DNA from: an uncultured Parabacteroides sp.
Lineage (GTDB): Bacteria; Bacteroidota; Bacteroidia; Bacteroidales; Tannerellaceae
DNA: 64,000 nucleotides
Direction of reading: 5' to 3'
Assembly: GCF_905196875.1 (NCBI RefSeq)
Contig: NZ_CAJJWO010000028.1
Coordinates: 1-64,000 of the forward strand
The notes under the pieces are model-generated. The model was not told the DNA's origin, did no database searches, and was given only the letters and a program-made list of their open reading frames with translations. The position numbers and the translations under genes were made by a program. Shown piece by piece: positions 16,048-25,884 of this stretch. Positions within the stretch are counted from its first letter, which is position 1; every line of letters starts with the position of its first letter.

Positions 16048-17517
16048 ATGAACAGACCAAATGATCAGTTACTTGTTATTTTCGGAGCATCGGGCGACCT
16101 GACAGGCCGCAAGTTGCTTCCGGCACTTTTTGAATTGCACGTCAGCAATATGTTACCTGAACATTTTGCGATACTGGGTGCTGCGCGCACCGCTTTTACG
16201 GATGAAGAGTTCCGTGCCGAACAACGTAAACATATCCTGGAAGCACGGGGAAATAAGGAAACAAACAGCGAAGATCTGGATAAATTTCTTCAGATACTTT
16301 TCTACCTGGCATTCGATTCAACCAATACCGCCGAATATGTGAAACTGAAAGACCGTATCCATCTTTTGCAGCAGGAGGAACACCTTCCCGACAAGGTGAT
16401 CTATTACCTTGCCACGCCGCCGCTGATGTACGAACTGGTTCCGAAGTATCTTCAGGAGAACGGTATGAATGTTGCCGCTTCGGAAGACGGCTGGCGCCGC
16501 GTAATTGTGGAGAAGCCTTTCGGTACGAGTCTGGATACAGCACAGCAACTGAATCAGCATCTGTGTCGTATTTTCGATGAGAAGGAGATTTACCGGATCG
16601 ACCATTATCTGGGAAAAGAGACGGTGCAGAACATACTGGTACTTCGTTTCTCGAACGGTATATTCGAGCCTCTGTGGAACAGGAACTATGTAGACTCGAT
16701 CGAGATCAGTGCCTCTGAAACGCTGGGTGTGGAGAACCGCGGCAAATATTATGACGGTGCCGGTGCCATGCGCGACATGATACAAAATCACCTGATGCAG
16801 CTGATGGCCTTTGCGGCAATGGAGTCGCCTTCGGTATTCGATCCGGAGTCGATTCGCGACGAGATCGTGAAGGTCTTCCGTTCGATCCGTCCTTATACGA
16901 TCCGTGAGATAAACGAATGGGTGGTACGAGGACAGTACGAAGGATATCGGGAAGAAAAGAATGTTGCTCCCGATTCGAATACGGAGACGTATGTCGGTAT
17001 GAAGTTCTTTATCGATAACTGGCGGTGGAGCGGTGTGCCGTTCTATTTCTTTACCGGGAAGAAGTTACCGGAGAAGTCGTCGGAGATCGTTATCCATTTC
17101 AAATCGACTCCGCACCAATTGTTTGCCGGACAATGTTCGGGTAGTTCCTGTAATAAGCTGGTGATCCGTATCCAACCCGACGAAAGTATCACGTTACGTT
17201 TCGGACTGAAGATGCCTGGTGCCGGATTTACGGTAAAACAAGTCGGAATGGAGTTCCGTTACGATTCATTGTCAAAGACTCATTTGCCGGATGCCTACGA
17301 GCGTTTGTTATTGGATGCTATGCTGGGAGATTCTACCTTGTATGCACGTAGCGATGCTTTGGAGGCTAGTTGGCGTTTTATCGATCCGATCTTGCATCAT
17401 TGGAAAGAAGAAGGGTCGAAGCGATTGTTTTTCTATGAACCGGGACAGAACGGACCGATAGAAAGAATGATGTTAGGCGCAGATTCCATGGGGGCTCCCT
17501 GCGATTCCTGCGGCTGA
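16048..17517 (+). CDS. zwf: Glucose-6-phosphate 1-dehydrogenase
   Basis: 489 residues from ATG 16048, chosen over an in-frame GTG at 16033 because GGAGG lies just upstream (16035-16039). Motifs: coenzyme site IFGASGDLTGRKLLPALFEL, the active-site RIDHYLGKE, and VEKPFGTS. It makes 6-phosphogluconolactone and NADPH from glucose 6-phosphate. Neighbours gnd and pgl complete the oxidative branch. The C-terminus ends in CDSCG. Confidence 0.96.
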   Translation: MNRPNDQLLVIFGASGDLTGRKLLPALFELHVSNMLPEHFAILGAARTAFTDEEFRAEQRKHILEARGNKETNSEDLDKFLQILFYLAFDSTNTAEYVKLKDRIHLLQQEEHLPDKVIYYLATPPLMYELVPKYLQENGMNVAASEDGWRRVIVEKPFGTSLDTAQQLNQHLCRIFDEKEIYRIDHYLGKETVQNILVLRFSNGIFEPLWNRNYVDSIEISASETLGVENRGKYYDGAGAMRDMIQNHLMQLMAFAAMESPSVFDPESIRDEIVKVFRSIRPYTIREINEWVVRGQYEGYREEKNVAPDSNTETYVGMKFFIDNWRWSGVPFYFFTGKKLPEKSSEIVIHFKSTPHQLFAGQCSGSSCNKLVIRIQPDESITLRFGLKMPGAGFTVKQVGMEFRYDSLSKTHLPDAYERLLLDAMLGDSTLYARSDALEASWRFIDPILHHWKEEGSKRLFFYEPGQNGPIERMMLGADSMGAPCDSCG

Positions 17518-17539
17518 TTAACAAAAAGGAATATTGCAT

Positions 17540-18241
17540 ATGAAAGTTGAAAATTATAAAGATAGTAAAGACGCTTTGAGGGCATTGACCAGTCAATTGA
17601 TGGATTATATGGCCCGTAAAGAAGATCAGAAACCGTTTAACCTCGCTCTTTCGGGCGGGGAAACGGCAAAGAAGATGTTTGCCCTCTGGGCTGATGAATA
17701 CAAGGATAAGATAGATTGGGACAATCTGCGTTTTTTCTGGGTGGACGAACGTTGTGTCGCCCCGACTGATCCGGATAGTAACTTCGGACATGCGAACAGG
17801 CTACTGTTTGAACCTTTGCAGATCCCCAGGGATCATATCCATCGCATTCATGGTGAGGTTGAACCCGGTACGGAGGCTATGCGTTATTCGCGTATCGTAA
17901 AGGAATATTTACCCCGTCACGGGCAGTTTCCTTATTTCGATTGTATCATTCTGGGAATAGGAGGAGATTCACACACTGCTTCTATTTTTCCTGATAACCT
18001 TCCGTTGCTGACAGATAGCCGAAACTATGCCGTCTCCCAGCATCCGGAAACCGGACAGTTTCGTATTACTATGACCGGTCCGATCATATTGAATGGTTCC
18101 CCGTTACTTGTTCCTGTTTTGGGGGCAGGTAAGGAAGCTGCAATAGAAGAGTTGAAACAGGGTTATTCGGCAACGAATGCAACTCCGGCTGCGTATATCT
18201 TATCGCATGCGGTAGATTCGATTCTGTATACAACGTTGTAG
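17540..18241 (+). CDS. pgl: 6-phosphogluconolactonase
   Basis: 233 residues from ATG 17540 (AAAGGA at 17525-17530 supports it over a TTG at 17534). Motifs of the SOL/DevB family: LSGGETAKKMF, FFWVDERCVAPTDPDSNFG, and GIGGDSHTASIFP. It hydrolyses 6-phosphogluconolactone. It is the last gene of the redox/pentose phosphate run, 22 bases after zwf. Confidence 0.94.
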   Translation: MKVENYKDSKDALRALTSQLMDYMARKEDQKPFNLALSGGETAKKMFALWADEYKDKIDWDNLRFFWVDERCVAPTDPDSNFGHANRLLFEPLQIPRDHIHRIHGEVEPGTEAMRYSRIVKEYLPRHGQFPYFDCIILGIGGDSHTASIFPDNLPLLTDSRNYAVSQHPETGQFRITMTGPIILNGSPLLVPVLGAGKEAAIEELKQGYSATNATPAAYILSHAVDSILYTTL

Positions 18242-18310
18242 TTTTTGATGATTTCGGAAACAATTCCTTTTCCTGTTTTGTTTATTTATCGTATTAACTA
18301 ATTAAAATCA

Positions 18311-18499
18311 ATGGTTATGACAAAGATAATGAAAACTTTGTGGGATGAGAGTGCCGAACTGACAGACGAAGCAATGGTTACCGATAATTCAATATTGGGA
18401 GATAATTATACTTCCGGAGATGTTAAAGATATAACAGAAACTATCGAAGGAGGTAATCAGGAGGCTGACGACTTTAATGAAAAAGACGAAGTCGTATAA
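18311..18499 (+). CDS. Small acidic hypothetical protein, 62 aa
   Basis: A 62-residue, strongly acidic frame (many Asp/Glu, low hydrophobicity) with a plausible upstream spacer. An internal ATG gives MTKIMKTLWDE. No family recognised, and it may not be expressed. The 245 bases after it contain degenerate repeats and a promoter box for the efflux operon. Confidence 0.35.
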   Translation: MVMTKIMKTLWDESAELTDEAMVTDNSILGDNYTSGDVKDITETIEGGNQEADDFNEKDEVV

Positions 18500-18530
18500 G
18501 ATTTAATTCCGGGAAAGATCACGCACGTGG

Positions 18531-18585
18531 ACGCAAACCCTTTACCAAACGCATGTACCCCTTTACATACGCATGTATCCCTTTT
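18531..18585. repeat. Short degenerate direct repeats, ~18-20 bp
   Basis: ACGCATGTACCCCTTT (18549-18564) and ACGCATGTATCCCTTT (18569-18584) are spaced 20 bases apart, with a weaker copy beginning ACGCAAACCCTTTACC at 18531. They lie 160 bases before the efflux operon start and could be regulator sites. Confidence 0.5.
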
Positions 18586-18714
18586 CAAAAAGTTCATTGC
18601 TCTGACCTTTTCCGGAATTTATTTTTCTTTCCGTTTTAAATGCTGATAGGTATATTTCACCTCCCTTTCTGTCAGCTTCACTATTTTCTTATATCTATTC
18701 ATTTGGCGGCTCAT

Positions 18715-18722
18715 TAACTTTG
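18715..18722 (+). promoter_or_regulatory. -7 promoter box of the efflux operon
   Basis: TAACTTTG fits TAnnTTTG and lies 26 bases before ATG 18748. No clear TTTG at the expected -33 distance; one TTTG (18702-18705) is too close. Confidence 0.45.
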
Positions 18723-18747
18723 TAATATTATTTTAAATTACAAAGTG

Positions 18748-21700
18748 ATGTTTAAAGCTATTGTACATTTCTCTATCCACAAAAAGCTGTTTGTCGGACT
18801 TACTACCTTATTTCTGTTGATTGGTGGTATTTATGCCATGTTGACGCTCCCTATCGACGCTGTGCCCGACATAACCAATAATCAGGTACAGATTGTTACG
18901 GTTTCGCCCACCCTGGCTCCACAGGAAGTAGAACAGCTGATTACTTTTCCGATAGAAATTGCTATGAGCAATATTATGAATGTAGAAGAGATACGTTCTG
19001 TCTCCCGTTTCGGATTGTCGCTCGTAACAGTGGTGTTTAAAGAGAGTGTTCCCACATTGGATGCCCGGCAATTGATCAATGAACAAATACAAACTGTATC
19101 CGGTGAGATCCCTTCTGAACTGGGAACGCCGGAACTGATGCCGATTACTACCGGGTTGGGTGAAATTTACCAGTATGTATTGAAAGTGGCTCCCGGCTAT
19201 GAAGATAAATATGATGCCATGGAACTGCGTACCATCCAGGACTGGATCGTTAAACGGCAGCTTTCCGGAATTCCGGGAATTGTAGAGATCAATAGTTTCG
19301 GCGGTTATCTGAAACAGTATGAAGTGGCTGTCGATCCGGATGCTTTATACTCATTGAATATAACGATTGGCGATGTTTATTCCGCCCTCAGCAGTAACAA
19401 CCAAAATACAGGCGGCAGTTATATTGAAAAGGTGAACCGGGCTTATTATATTCGTTCCGAGGGTATGATAAGTAGTACGAAAGATATCGAACGTATTGTT
19501 ATAACCAATCGGGGAGGGATACCTATTCATATCAGCGATGTCGGTACAGTTCGCTTTGGGGCCCCGAAACGTTTTGGTGCTATGACAAAGGACGGGGAAG
19601 GTGAATGTGTCGGCGGTATTGCCATGATGCTTAAGGGTGCCAATGCGAATGTGGTTACGAAAGAACTGGAAGAGCGTGTCGATAAAGTACAGAAAATGCT
19701 TCCCGAAGGTATTAGTGTAGAACCTTACCTGAACCGTTCGGAATTGGTTAACCGGAATATATCGACGGTTGTGCGTAATCTGATTGAAGGCGCTTTGATC
19801 GTATTCTTTGTCTTGATCGTCTTTCTGGGGAATATCCGTGCCGGTTTAATTGTCGCTTCTGTTATTCCGTTAGCCATGTTGTTTGGTTTTATTATGATGC
19901 GGATATTCGGTGTGTCTGCCAACCTGATGAGTCTGGGGGCCATAGATTTCGGTATAGTTGTGGATGGTTCGATTGTCATTGTGGAAGGTATTCTGGCCCA
20001 TATTTATACCAGGAGGCTTGCCGGCTGCACACTTTCCGGAGTCGAGATGGATAAGGAGGTTGAAGCCGGGGCAAGCGGTGTAGTACGAAGTGCGACTTTT
20101 GCCGTTTTGATTATCCTGATCGTCTTTTTCCCGATTCTTACACTGACGGGTATTGAAGGTAAATATTTTACTCCGATGGCAAAGACGCTCGTTTTTTGTA
20201 TTATCGGAGCATTGATTCTTTCGCTCACTTATGTGCCGATGATGGCTTCTTTATTCTTAAAACGGACTATTTCATCCAAACCGACATTTGCCGATCGTTT
20301 TTTTGAGAAGTTGAATCGGGTGTATCAGCATTGCTTACAATTTTGTTTGCATCATATCCGGGCTACTGTTTGTTCGGCTTTTGCTTTACTGGCTGCCTCT
20401 TTATTCTTGTTTACGCGGTTGGGGGCAGAGTTTATCCCGACATTGGATGAAGGTGATTTTGCCATGCAGATGACTCTTCCGGCTGGAAGTTCTCTGACGC
20501 GGAGTGTCGAACTCTCCGGGCAGGCACAGAAAATATTGATGGATCGGTTTCCGGAGATCAAACATGTCGTGGCCAAGATTGGAACGGCAGAGGTTCCGAC
20601 CGACCCGATGGCAGTGGAAGATGCCGATATAATGATTATCATGAAACCGTTTAAAGAATGGACCTCTGCATCCAGTCGCGCAGAGATGGTTGAAAAGATG
20701 AAAACAGCCCTCGATTCGGTCAAAGGTGCTGAATTTAATTTTAGCCAGCCGATCCAGTTGCGTTTCAATGAACTGATGACGGGGGCTAAGGCTGATATTG
20801 CCATCAAGCTGTATGGTGAAGATATGGCGGAATTGTATAATAAAGCAAAAGAAGCGGCTAAACATGTAGAAAAAGTACCTGGGGCTGCCGACGTGATCGT
20901 AGAACAGGCCATGGGCTTGCCGCAATTGGTCATAAAGTACGACCGTGCTAAAATAGCCCGTTACGGAATGAATATAGAAGAACTGAATACAATTATCCGC
21001 ACGGCTTATGCAGGTGAAGCGGCCGGTGTGATTTTCGAAAATGAACGTCGTTTCGATCTGGTTCTACGACTGGACAATGATAAAGTATCGGATCTGAATT
21101 TGGATAAACTGTTTATCCGTACGGCGGAGGGTATTCAGATCCCGGTCAGTGAAGTGGCGAATATCGAATTGGTAAACGGTCCGCTTCAGATAAACCGTGA
21201 TGCCACCAAACGTCGTATTGTGATCGGTGTCAATGTGCGTGATGCGGATATTCAGCAGGTTGTTTCCGATATTCAGCGTGCTTTGGATAAGAATATAAAA
21301 CTGAAGCCCGGATATTACTTCGAGTACGGTGGGCAGTTTGAAAATTTACAGAATGCGATCAATACATTGCTGATCGTTATTCCGGTCGCTTTGGCCTTGA
21401 TTCTCTTATTGTTGTTTTTTGCCTTTAAGAGCGTGACGTATACATTGGTGGTATTCTCTACCGTTCCTTTATCCCTTATCGGGGGGATCGTGGCACTTTG
21501 GTTACGTGGTTTGCCGTTCAGCATTTCGGCCGGTGTGGGATTTATAGCCTTGTTCGGTGTGGCAGTACTGAATGGAATCCTGATGATCAATCATTTTAAT
21601 GAATTGCGTAAACAAAAGAAATATTATATGTGTACGAACCGTATTATAGTGAAAGGGTGTCCTCACCTGCTGCGTCCTGTCTTTTTGACCGGACTGGTTG

Positions 21701-23100
21701 CTTCGCTCGGATTTGTTCCGATGGCAATAGCCCGGTCGGCTGGAGCAGAAGTGCAACGTCCGTTGGCAACCGTCGTGATTGGCGGGTTGATTGTCTCTAC
21801 AATCCTTACCTTATTAATAATACCGGTGTTTTACCGGATGGTGAATTTATTCCCGTACGTATGGAAAAAGGGATGGAGAAGGAGAGGTGGTAAGGTGCTT
21901 TCAATCGTTTTACTGTTTGTTTGCCTGGCATCTCCGGCCTGGGGCGAAGGGAATATAACTAACCGGGAGGCTCCGGTAACAGTTATCTCACTGGAGGAGG
22001 CTTTATCCATTGCCATGCAAAACCATCCGCGTCTGAAAACGGCATCTGCGGCAATCGATCGCTCGCGTGCTTCCCGTGGCGAATCATGGGAGTTGGCTCC
22101 CATGTCGGTTAGCTATTCATGGGGACAGATCAATGGCGAAACACGCAAAGATAACCAGATAGAGGTTACCCAATCGTTGGGTTCCTTGTTGACACCATTC
22201 TATAAAAATACGCTTGTCAGTAAGCAGATCGTAACGGGCGAATATTATCGTGACCTGGTGAAAAAAGAAATTATAGCGGAAGTAAAACGGGCCTGGGCTT
22301 ATTATCAGTATGCAGCCAATCTCCATTCTCTTTACAGCGAACAGAATGAACTGGCTGTCCGTTTACAGCAGGCCGGGCAACTTCGTTATGAGCAGGGGGA
22401 TATCACTTTATTGGAACGTAATATGGCAACGACTTTGGCAGCAGATTTGCGCACGCGTCTGATGCAGTCGGAAGAAGAGTTGCAACTGGCTGCCCGTCGT
22501 TTTTCCTGGGCCTGTTATGCCGATGAACCGATTATTCCCACTGATAGTACATTGGCTTTGTTCCCGGTAGAAACCGGATCTGCTTCCTTGTCGGATGTTC
22601 ATTTGGGGTATTTCCAAAGTCTGGCGGATGAAAAGAAAGCCGTACTCAAAGTTGAACGTAGCCGTTTCTTTCCCGAGCTGTCGGTAGGTTATATCCGTCA
22701 GAAGATAGCACCGCTTAATGGGTTGAACTCATGGATGGTCGGTATATCCTTTCCTGTTCTGTTCTTTCCACAGCAAAGTCGTACTAAGCAAGCCAGGATA
22801 GATGCCGGTATAGCCCGGACGGAAGCGGAAGCTAACAGGCGGCAACTGAGTAATAAGGTGGAGGAATTACAGGCAATGCTTCGCCAGCAAGGAGAAAGCA
22901 TTCGTTATTATACTACCGGAGCTTTACCGGAAGCCGATGCATTGTTGAGTAGTGCACAGATACAGTTCCGCGAAAGTGAAACGGATATTATGCAGTTCGT
23001 TCAGAGTCTGAACAGTGTCAGGGAGATTCGGAAAGGATATATTGAAGCAGTATATAATTACAATATCTCCGTATTGGAACTGGAGCTGTATACACAGTGA
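18748..23100 (+). CDS. CzcA/CusA-type RND efflux permease fused to a TolC-like channel
   Basis: About 1450 residues. Residues 1-1045 are a heavy-metal efflux RND permease: twelve membrane helices, the N-terminal PIDAVPDITNNQVQ motif, and DFGIVVDGSIVIVE in TM4 with the proton-relay acids typical of the HME class. From about residue 1047 a second signal-like segment (VLSIVLLFVCLASPAWG) leads into a CzcC/TolC-type outer-membrane factor with two repeats of long helices. Permease-channel fusions of this kind occur in Bacteroidetes. How one chain spans both membranes is unclear; cleavage at the second signal is plausible. ATG 18748 preferred over GTG 18745. Confidence 0.9.
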   Translation: MFKAIVHFSIHKKLFVGLTTLFLLIGGIYAMLTLPIDAVPDITNNQVQIVTVSPTLAPQEVEQLITFPIEIAMSNIMNVEEIRSVSRFGLSLVTVVFKESVPTLDARQLINEQIQTVSGEIPSELGTPELMPITTGLGEIYQYVLKVAPGYEDKYDAMELRTIQDWIVKRQLSGIPGIVEINSFGGYLKQYEVAVDPDALYSLNITIGDVYSALSSNNQNTGGSYIEKVNRAYYIRSEGMISSTKDIERIVITNRGGIPIHISDVGTVRFGAPKRFGAMTKDGEGECVGGIAMMLKGANANVVTKELEERVDKVQKMLPEGISVEPYLNRSELVNRNISTVVRNLIEGALIVFFVLIVFLGNIRAGLIVASVIPLAMLFGFIMMRIFGVSANLMSLGAIDFGIVVDGSIVIVEGILAHIYTRRLAGCTLSGVEMDKEVEAGASGVVRSATFAVLIILIVFFPILTLTGIEGKYFTPMAKTLVFCIIGALILSLTYVPMMASLFLKRTISSKPTFADRFFEKLNRVYQHCLQFCLHHIRATVCSAFALLAASLFLFTRLGAEFIPTLDEGDFAMQMTLPAGSSLTRSVELSGQAQKILMDRFPEIKHVVAKIGTAEVPTDPMAVEDADIMIIMKPFKEWTSASSRAEMVEKMKTALDSVKGAEFNFSQPIQLRFNELMTGAKADIAIKLYGEDMAELYNKAKEAAKHVEKVPGAADVIVEQAMGLPQLVIKYDRAKIARYGMNIEELNTIIRTAYAGEAAGVIFENERRFDLVLRLDNDKVSDLNLDKLFIRTAEGIQIPVSEVANIELVNGPLQINRDATKRRIVIGVNVRDADIQQVVSDIQRALDKNIKLKPGYYFEYGGQFENLQNAINTLLIVIPVALALILLLLFFAFKSVTYTLVVFSTVPLSLIGGIVALWLRGLPFSISAGVGFIALFGVAVLNGILMINHFNELRKQKKYYMCTNRIIVKGCPHLLRPVFLTGLVASLGFVPMAIARSAGAEVQRPLATVVIGGLIVSTILTLLIIPVFYRMVNLFPYVWKKGWRRRGGKVLSIVLLFVCLASPAWGEGNITNREAPVTVISLEEALSIAMQNHPRLKTASAAIDRSRASRGESWELAPMSVSYSWGQINGETRKDNQIEVTQSLGSLLTPFYKNTLVSKQIVTGEYYRDLVKKEIIAEVKRAWAYYQYAANLHSLYSEQNELAVRLQQAGQLRYEQGDITLLERNMATTLAADLRTRLMQSEEELQLAARRFSWACYADEPIIPTDSTLALFPVETGSASLSDVHLGYFQSLADEKKAVLKVERSRFFPELSVGYIRQKIAPLNGLNSWMVGISFPVLFFPQQSRTKQARIDAGIARTEAEANRRQLSNKVEELQAMLRQQGESIRYYTTGALPEADALLSSAQIQFRESETDIMQFVQSLNSVREIRKGYIEAVYNYNISVLELELYTQ

Positions 23101-23160
23101 TCGGAGTCTTGTCCGGATGTCATTTTATCATTATAAAGAATAATACAATAAGATATAAAT

Positions 23161-24069
23161 ATGAAAACAATATTAATACCCGTCGCCACTTTACTACTGG
23201 TTGCATGTAATACTCCTGTTCAGGAAAAGAATGATGTAGAAAATATTCCTGTGTTGGAAACTGCGGATGCGGTTGAAGATACGACTACTGTTGCCGGGGA
23301 GTCTACGGTAGATGGGATTACTTCTGCAACGGCTATGCCGAATCATTCATCTTTTAACGGAAAGATGATCGTTCCTCCCCAGCGTCGCGCTACTGTAACG
23401 CTTACTATGGGAGGAACCGTACACACGACCTCTTTGCTTCCGGGCGATTATGTGACAAAAGGAACTGTGTTGGCCACTTTGGAGAATCCGGATTTCATAA
23501 CCCTTCAACAGACTTACCTGGATGCCCATGCACAAACGGAGTACCTGGAGGCTGAATATCATCGTCAGGAACGTTTGAGTGAGCAGGAAGCGGCCTCTCA
23601 AAAGCGTTTTCAACAGAGTAAAGCAGATTATCTGTCTATGAAAAGCCGTCTCGAAGCGGCTGCGGCTCAATTAACCATCCTGGGAGTTTCTCCTGCTGAT
23701 TTATTGAAAAGTGGTATCCGGCCTTTTCTGGAAGTAAAATCACCCTTGAATGGTTATGTGGCCGGAATGACGATCAATCTGGGTAAATATGTAGAAGCAG
23801 GTGAAACCATGTGCGAGGTGATCGATAAGGCAGAAAACCTGTTGTGCCTTACCGCTTACGAAAAGGACCTGGATGATCTGGCTCCCGGAAGCCGCATACT
23901 ATTTCGTGTGAACGGAATGGGAAAGCAAACTTTCGAAGCAACGCTGCTCTCTATCGGGCAGGAGGTGGATGATGTAAACCGTTCTCTGGAAATCTATGCA
24001 CGGGTAAAAGGAAATAACGAACGTTTCCGTCCCGGCATGTATGTTACTGCGCGTGTAGAAAAGAAATAA
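23161..24069 (+). CDS. Periplasmic adaptor (membrane fusion) lipoprotein of the RND pump
   Basis: 302 residues with lipobox LLVAC (Cys16). Layout of CusB/HlyD-type adaptors: barrel-sandwich halves (PPQRRATVTLTMGGTVHTTSLLPGDYVTKGTVLATLENPD... and SPLNGYVAGMTINLGKYVEAGETM), an alpha-hairpin between them (residues ~118-178) and a beta-barrel domain to the end. It links the inner-membrane permease to the outer-membrane channel. It follows the fused pump gene by 60 bases. The N-terminal 60 residues are acidic linker without His/Met-rich metal motifs. Confidence 0.88.
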   Translation: MKTILIPVATLLLVACNTPVQEKNDVENIPVLETADAVEDTTTVAGESTVDGITSATAMPNHSSFNGKMIVPPQRRATVTLTMGGTVHTTSLLPGDYVTKGTVLATLENPDFITLQQTYLDAHAQTEYLEAEYHRQERLSEQEAASQKRFQQSKADYLSMKSRLEAAAAQLTILGVSPADLLKSGIRPFLEVKSPLNGYVAGMTINLGKYVEAGETMCEVIDKAENLLCLTAYEKDLDDLAPGSRILFRVNGMGKQTFEATLLSIGQEVDDVNRSLEIYARVKGNNERFRPGMYVTARVEKK

Positions 24070-24082
24070 GTATCTTTGCACA

Positions 24083-25120
24083 ATGAAGATAAATATAGAC
24101 AAATATGTATTGGCGGTCGTTGTCATCTCTGTGGTGATAGCGTTCCTGACTCATTTTCCCGAACTGATCTCCCTCTTCGATCATTCCGGACAGGATAATC
24201 TCTTTCCGGGAATGCGGATAGCTGATGTTGCCAACGAAATTTTTTTTACATTTGTCTCATTGCTTATACTATTCGCTCTTAATACTTTGTTATTCGGTTT
24301 TAACCGGCCGACGGCACGTATTACATGGGGGAAAATGATACTTTCCTTTATCCTGACCTGGACGATGAGCAACCTGTTGGGGCAGGGCTTTGTTTTTCTC
24401 CATCACCATTTTGATATTCCGGCCATCGATGCCATGGTGCACCATTATCTACATCCTTTGCGTGATTTTATCATTACCTGCATAGTGACAGGGAGTTGTT
24501 ATATGATCCACCTGATCCGTAAGAGCCAGCAGGTTTCGATAGAGAACCAGCAACTGCGGACGGAGAACCTGATTAATCAATATGAGGCATTAAAGAATCA
24601 ATTGAATCCTCATATGCTTTTCAATTCGTTGAATACATTGCGGTCGTTGATCCGTGAGATGCCGGATAAAGCACAGGACTATCTGCAGGAGCTTTCTCGC
24701 GTGCTTCGTTATACGTTGCAGGAGAATGAGTGCCAGAGTGTTACTTTGCAAGAGGAGATGGAGTTTGTCCATGCTTATATATTCCTGTTGAAAATGCGTT
24801 ATGAAGAAAATCTGTCTTTTAATATCCGGATAGCCGAAGATGCCGGTCTTTATCAACTTCCGCCTATGTCTGTTCAGTTACTGATAGAGAACGCGGTTAA
24901 ACATAATGAGATCAGTAATCGTCATCCGCTGATTATTCAGATTTATACGGAGGGAAAGCGCCTTACGGTCAGTAATCCGGTTCAACCCAAACTTACGGCC
25001 AGTGGTGGCATGCGTATCGGTTTGTCGAATCTGGCAAAACGTTATCACTTATTATTTAAGGAAGAGATCGAAGTGCGTAAAGATAATGATATCTTTCTTG
25101 TAACTATTCCATTGATATGA
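24083..25120 (+). CDS. LytS/YehU-type sensor histidine kinase
   Basis: 345 residues with about four membrane helices in the first 150, then a His_kinase domain of the LytS type: LKNQLNPHMLFNSLNTLRSLI carries the phospho-His, and LLIENAVKHNEI is the N-box. A TATCTTTG box at 24071-24078 lies very near the ATG. The stop overlaps the start of the LytTR regulator by 4 bases (ATGA). The pair follows the efflux genes by 13 bases and probably controls them; the signal is unknown. Confidence 0.87.
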   Translation: MKINIDKYVLAVVVISVVIAFLTHFPELISLFDHSGQDNLFPGMRIADVANEIFFTFVSLLILFALNTLLFGFNRPTARITWGKMILSFILTWTMSNLLGQGFVFLHHHFDIPAIDAMVHHYLHPLRDFIITCIVTGSCYMIHLIRKSQQVSIENQQLRTENLINQYEALKNQLNPHMLFNSLNTLRSLIREMPDKAQDYLQELSRVLRYTLQENECQSVTLQEEMEFVHAYIFLLKMRYEENLSFNIRIAEDAGLYQLPPMSVQLLIENAVKHNEISNRHPLIIQIYTEGKRLTVSNPVQPKLTASGGMRIGLSNLAKRYHLLFKEEIEVRKDNDIFLVTIPLI

Positions 25121-25884
25121 AAGCATTGATTATTGAAGACGAAAAAGCGGCGGTTCGTAACCTGAAGGCTTTGCTTGCAGAGGAAGCGCCTGATATAGAG
25201 GTTATAGCTGTGCTCGATAGTATAGCTGAGAGCCTGGATTGGTTCAATGAAAACCGAATGCCGGAATTGATATTTCTGGATATTCATCTGGCCGACGGTT
25301 CTTCTTTCGAAATATTTGAGCATGTAGATATAACATGTCCGGTTATTTTCACAACAGCTTATGATGAATATGCCTTGCGTGCTTTCAAAGTAAACAGTAT
25401 CGATTATTTGTTGAAACCTATCGGGCAAAGTGATATCCGGAAGTCGATAGAGAAACTGAAACAATTAAAATCCGATTCTGTTGTAAATGAGCTGGATTAT
25501 AGTAATCTTATCAATATATTGAAACGGCAGGACAAATATAAAACTCATTTTCTCGTTCCGGTGAAGGGAGATAAACTTCTTCCTTTGTCCGTTGATATGA
25601 TCCTGTTCTTTTATATCCATGAAGGTAATGTAAAAGCTGTTGTAACAGACGGTAAGGAATATACTTTTACGCAGACATTGGATGAATTATCGGATTGCCT
25701 GAATCCGGATTTGTTTTTTCGCATAAACCGCCAGTATCTTATATCCCGGAAAGCCGTCTTGGATATCGATCTTTGGTTCAACGGGCGTCTATCGGTCAAT
25801 CTGAAGGTTCCAATAGAAGAGAAGATACTGGTCAGTAAAGTGCGTGTTTCTGAGTTTAAGGAATGGTTTACAACTTCTTTTTAA
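25117..25884 (+). CDS. LytTR-family response regulator
   Basis: 255 residues: receiver domain (IIEDEKAAVRNL, phospho-acceptor in LIFLDIHLADGSS, then TTAYDEYALRAF and DYLLKPI) followed by a LytTR DNA-binding domain (HFLVPVKGDKLLPLSV ... FFRINRQYLISRKAV). Partner of the overlapping LytS-type kinase. Its 3' end overlaps the convergent PhoR-like kinase gene by 17 bases. Confidence 0.9.
   Translation: MKALIIEDEKAAVRNLKALLAEEAPDIEVIAVLDSIAESLDWFNENRMPELIFLDIHLADGSSFEIFEHVDITCPVIFTTAYDEYALRAFKVNSIDYLLKPIGQSDIRKSIEKLKQLKSDSVVNELDYSNLINILKRQDKYKTHFLVPVKGDKLLPLSVDMILFFYIHEGNVKAVVTDGKEYTFTQTLDELSDCLNPDLFFRINRQYLISRKAVLDIDLWFNGRLSVNLKVPIEEKILVSKVRVSEFKEWFTTSF

Noticed and set aside
9202..17228. An exact 20-base match (AAGATGCCTGGTGCCGGATT) between the gap after GH95 (9202-9221) and zwf (17209-17228)
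   Set aside because: In zwf it encodes conserved KMPGAG and flanks do not match further; no mobile or regulatory context, so probably chance from common codons.
20352..20933. Minus-strand open frames within the RND pump gene
   Set aside because: No start context or family features; opposite a highly conserved permease.
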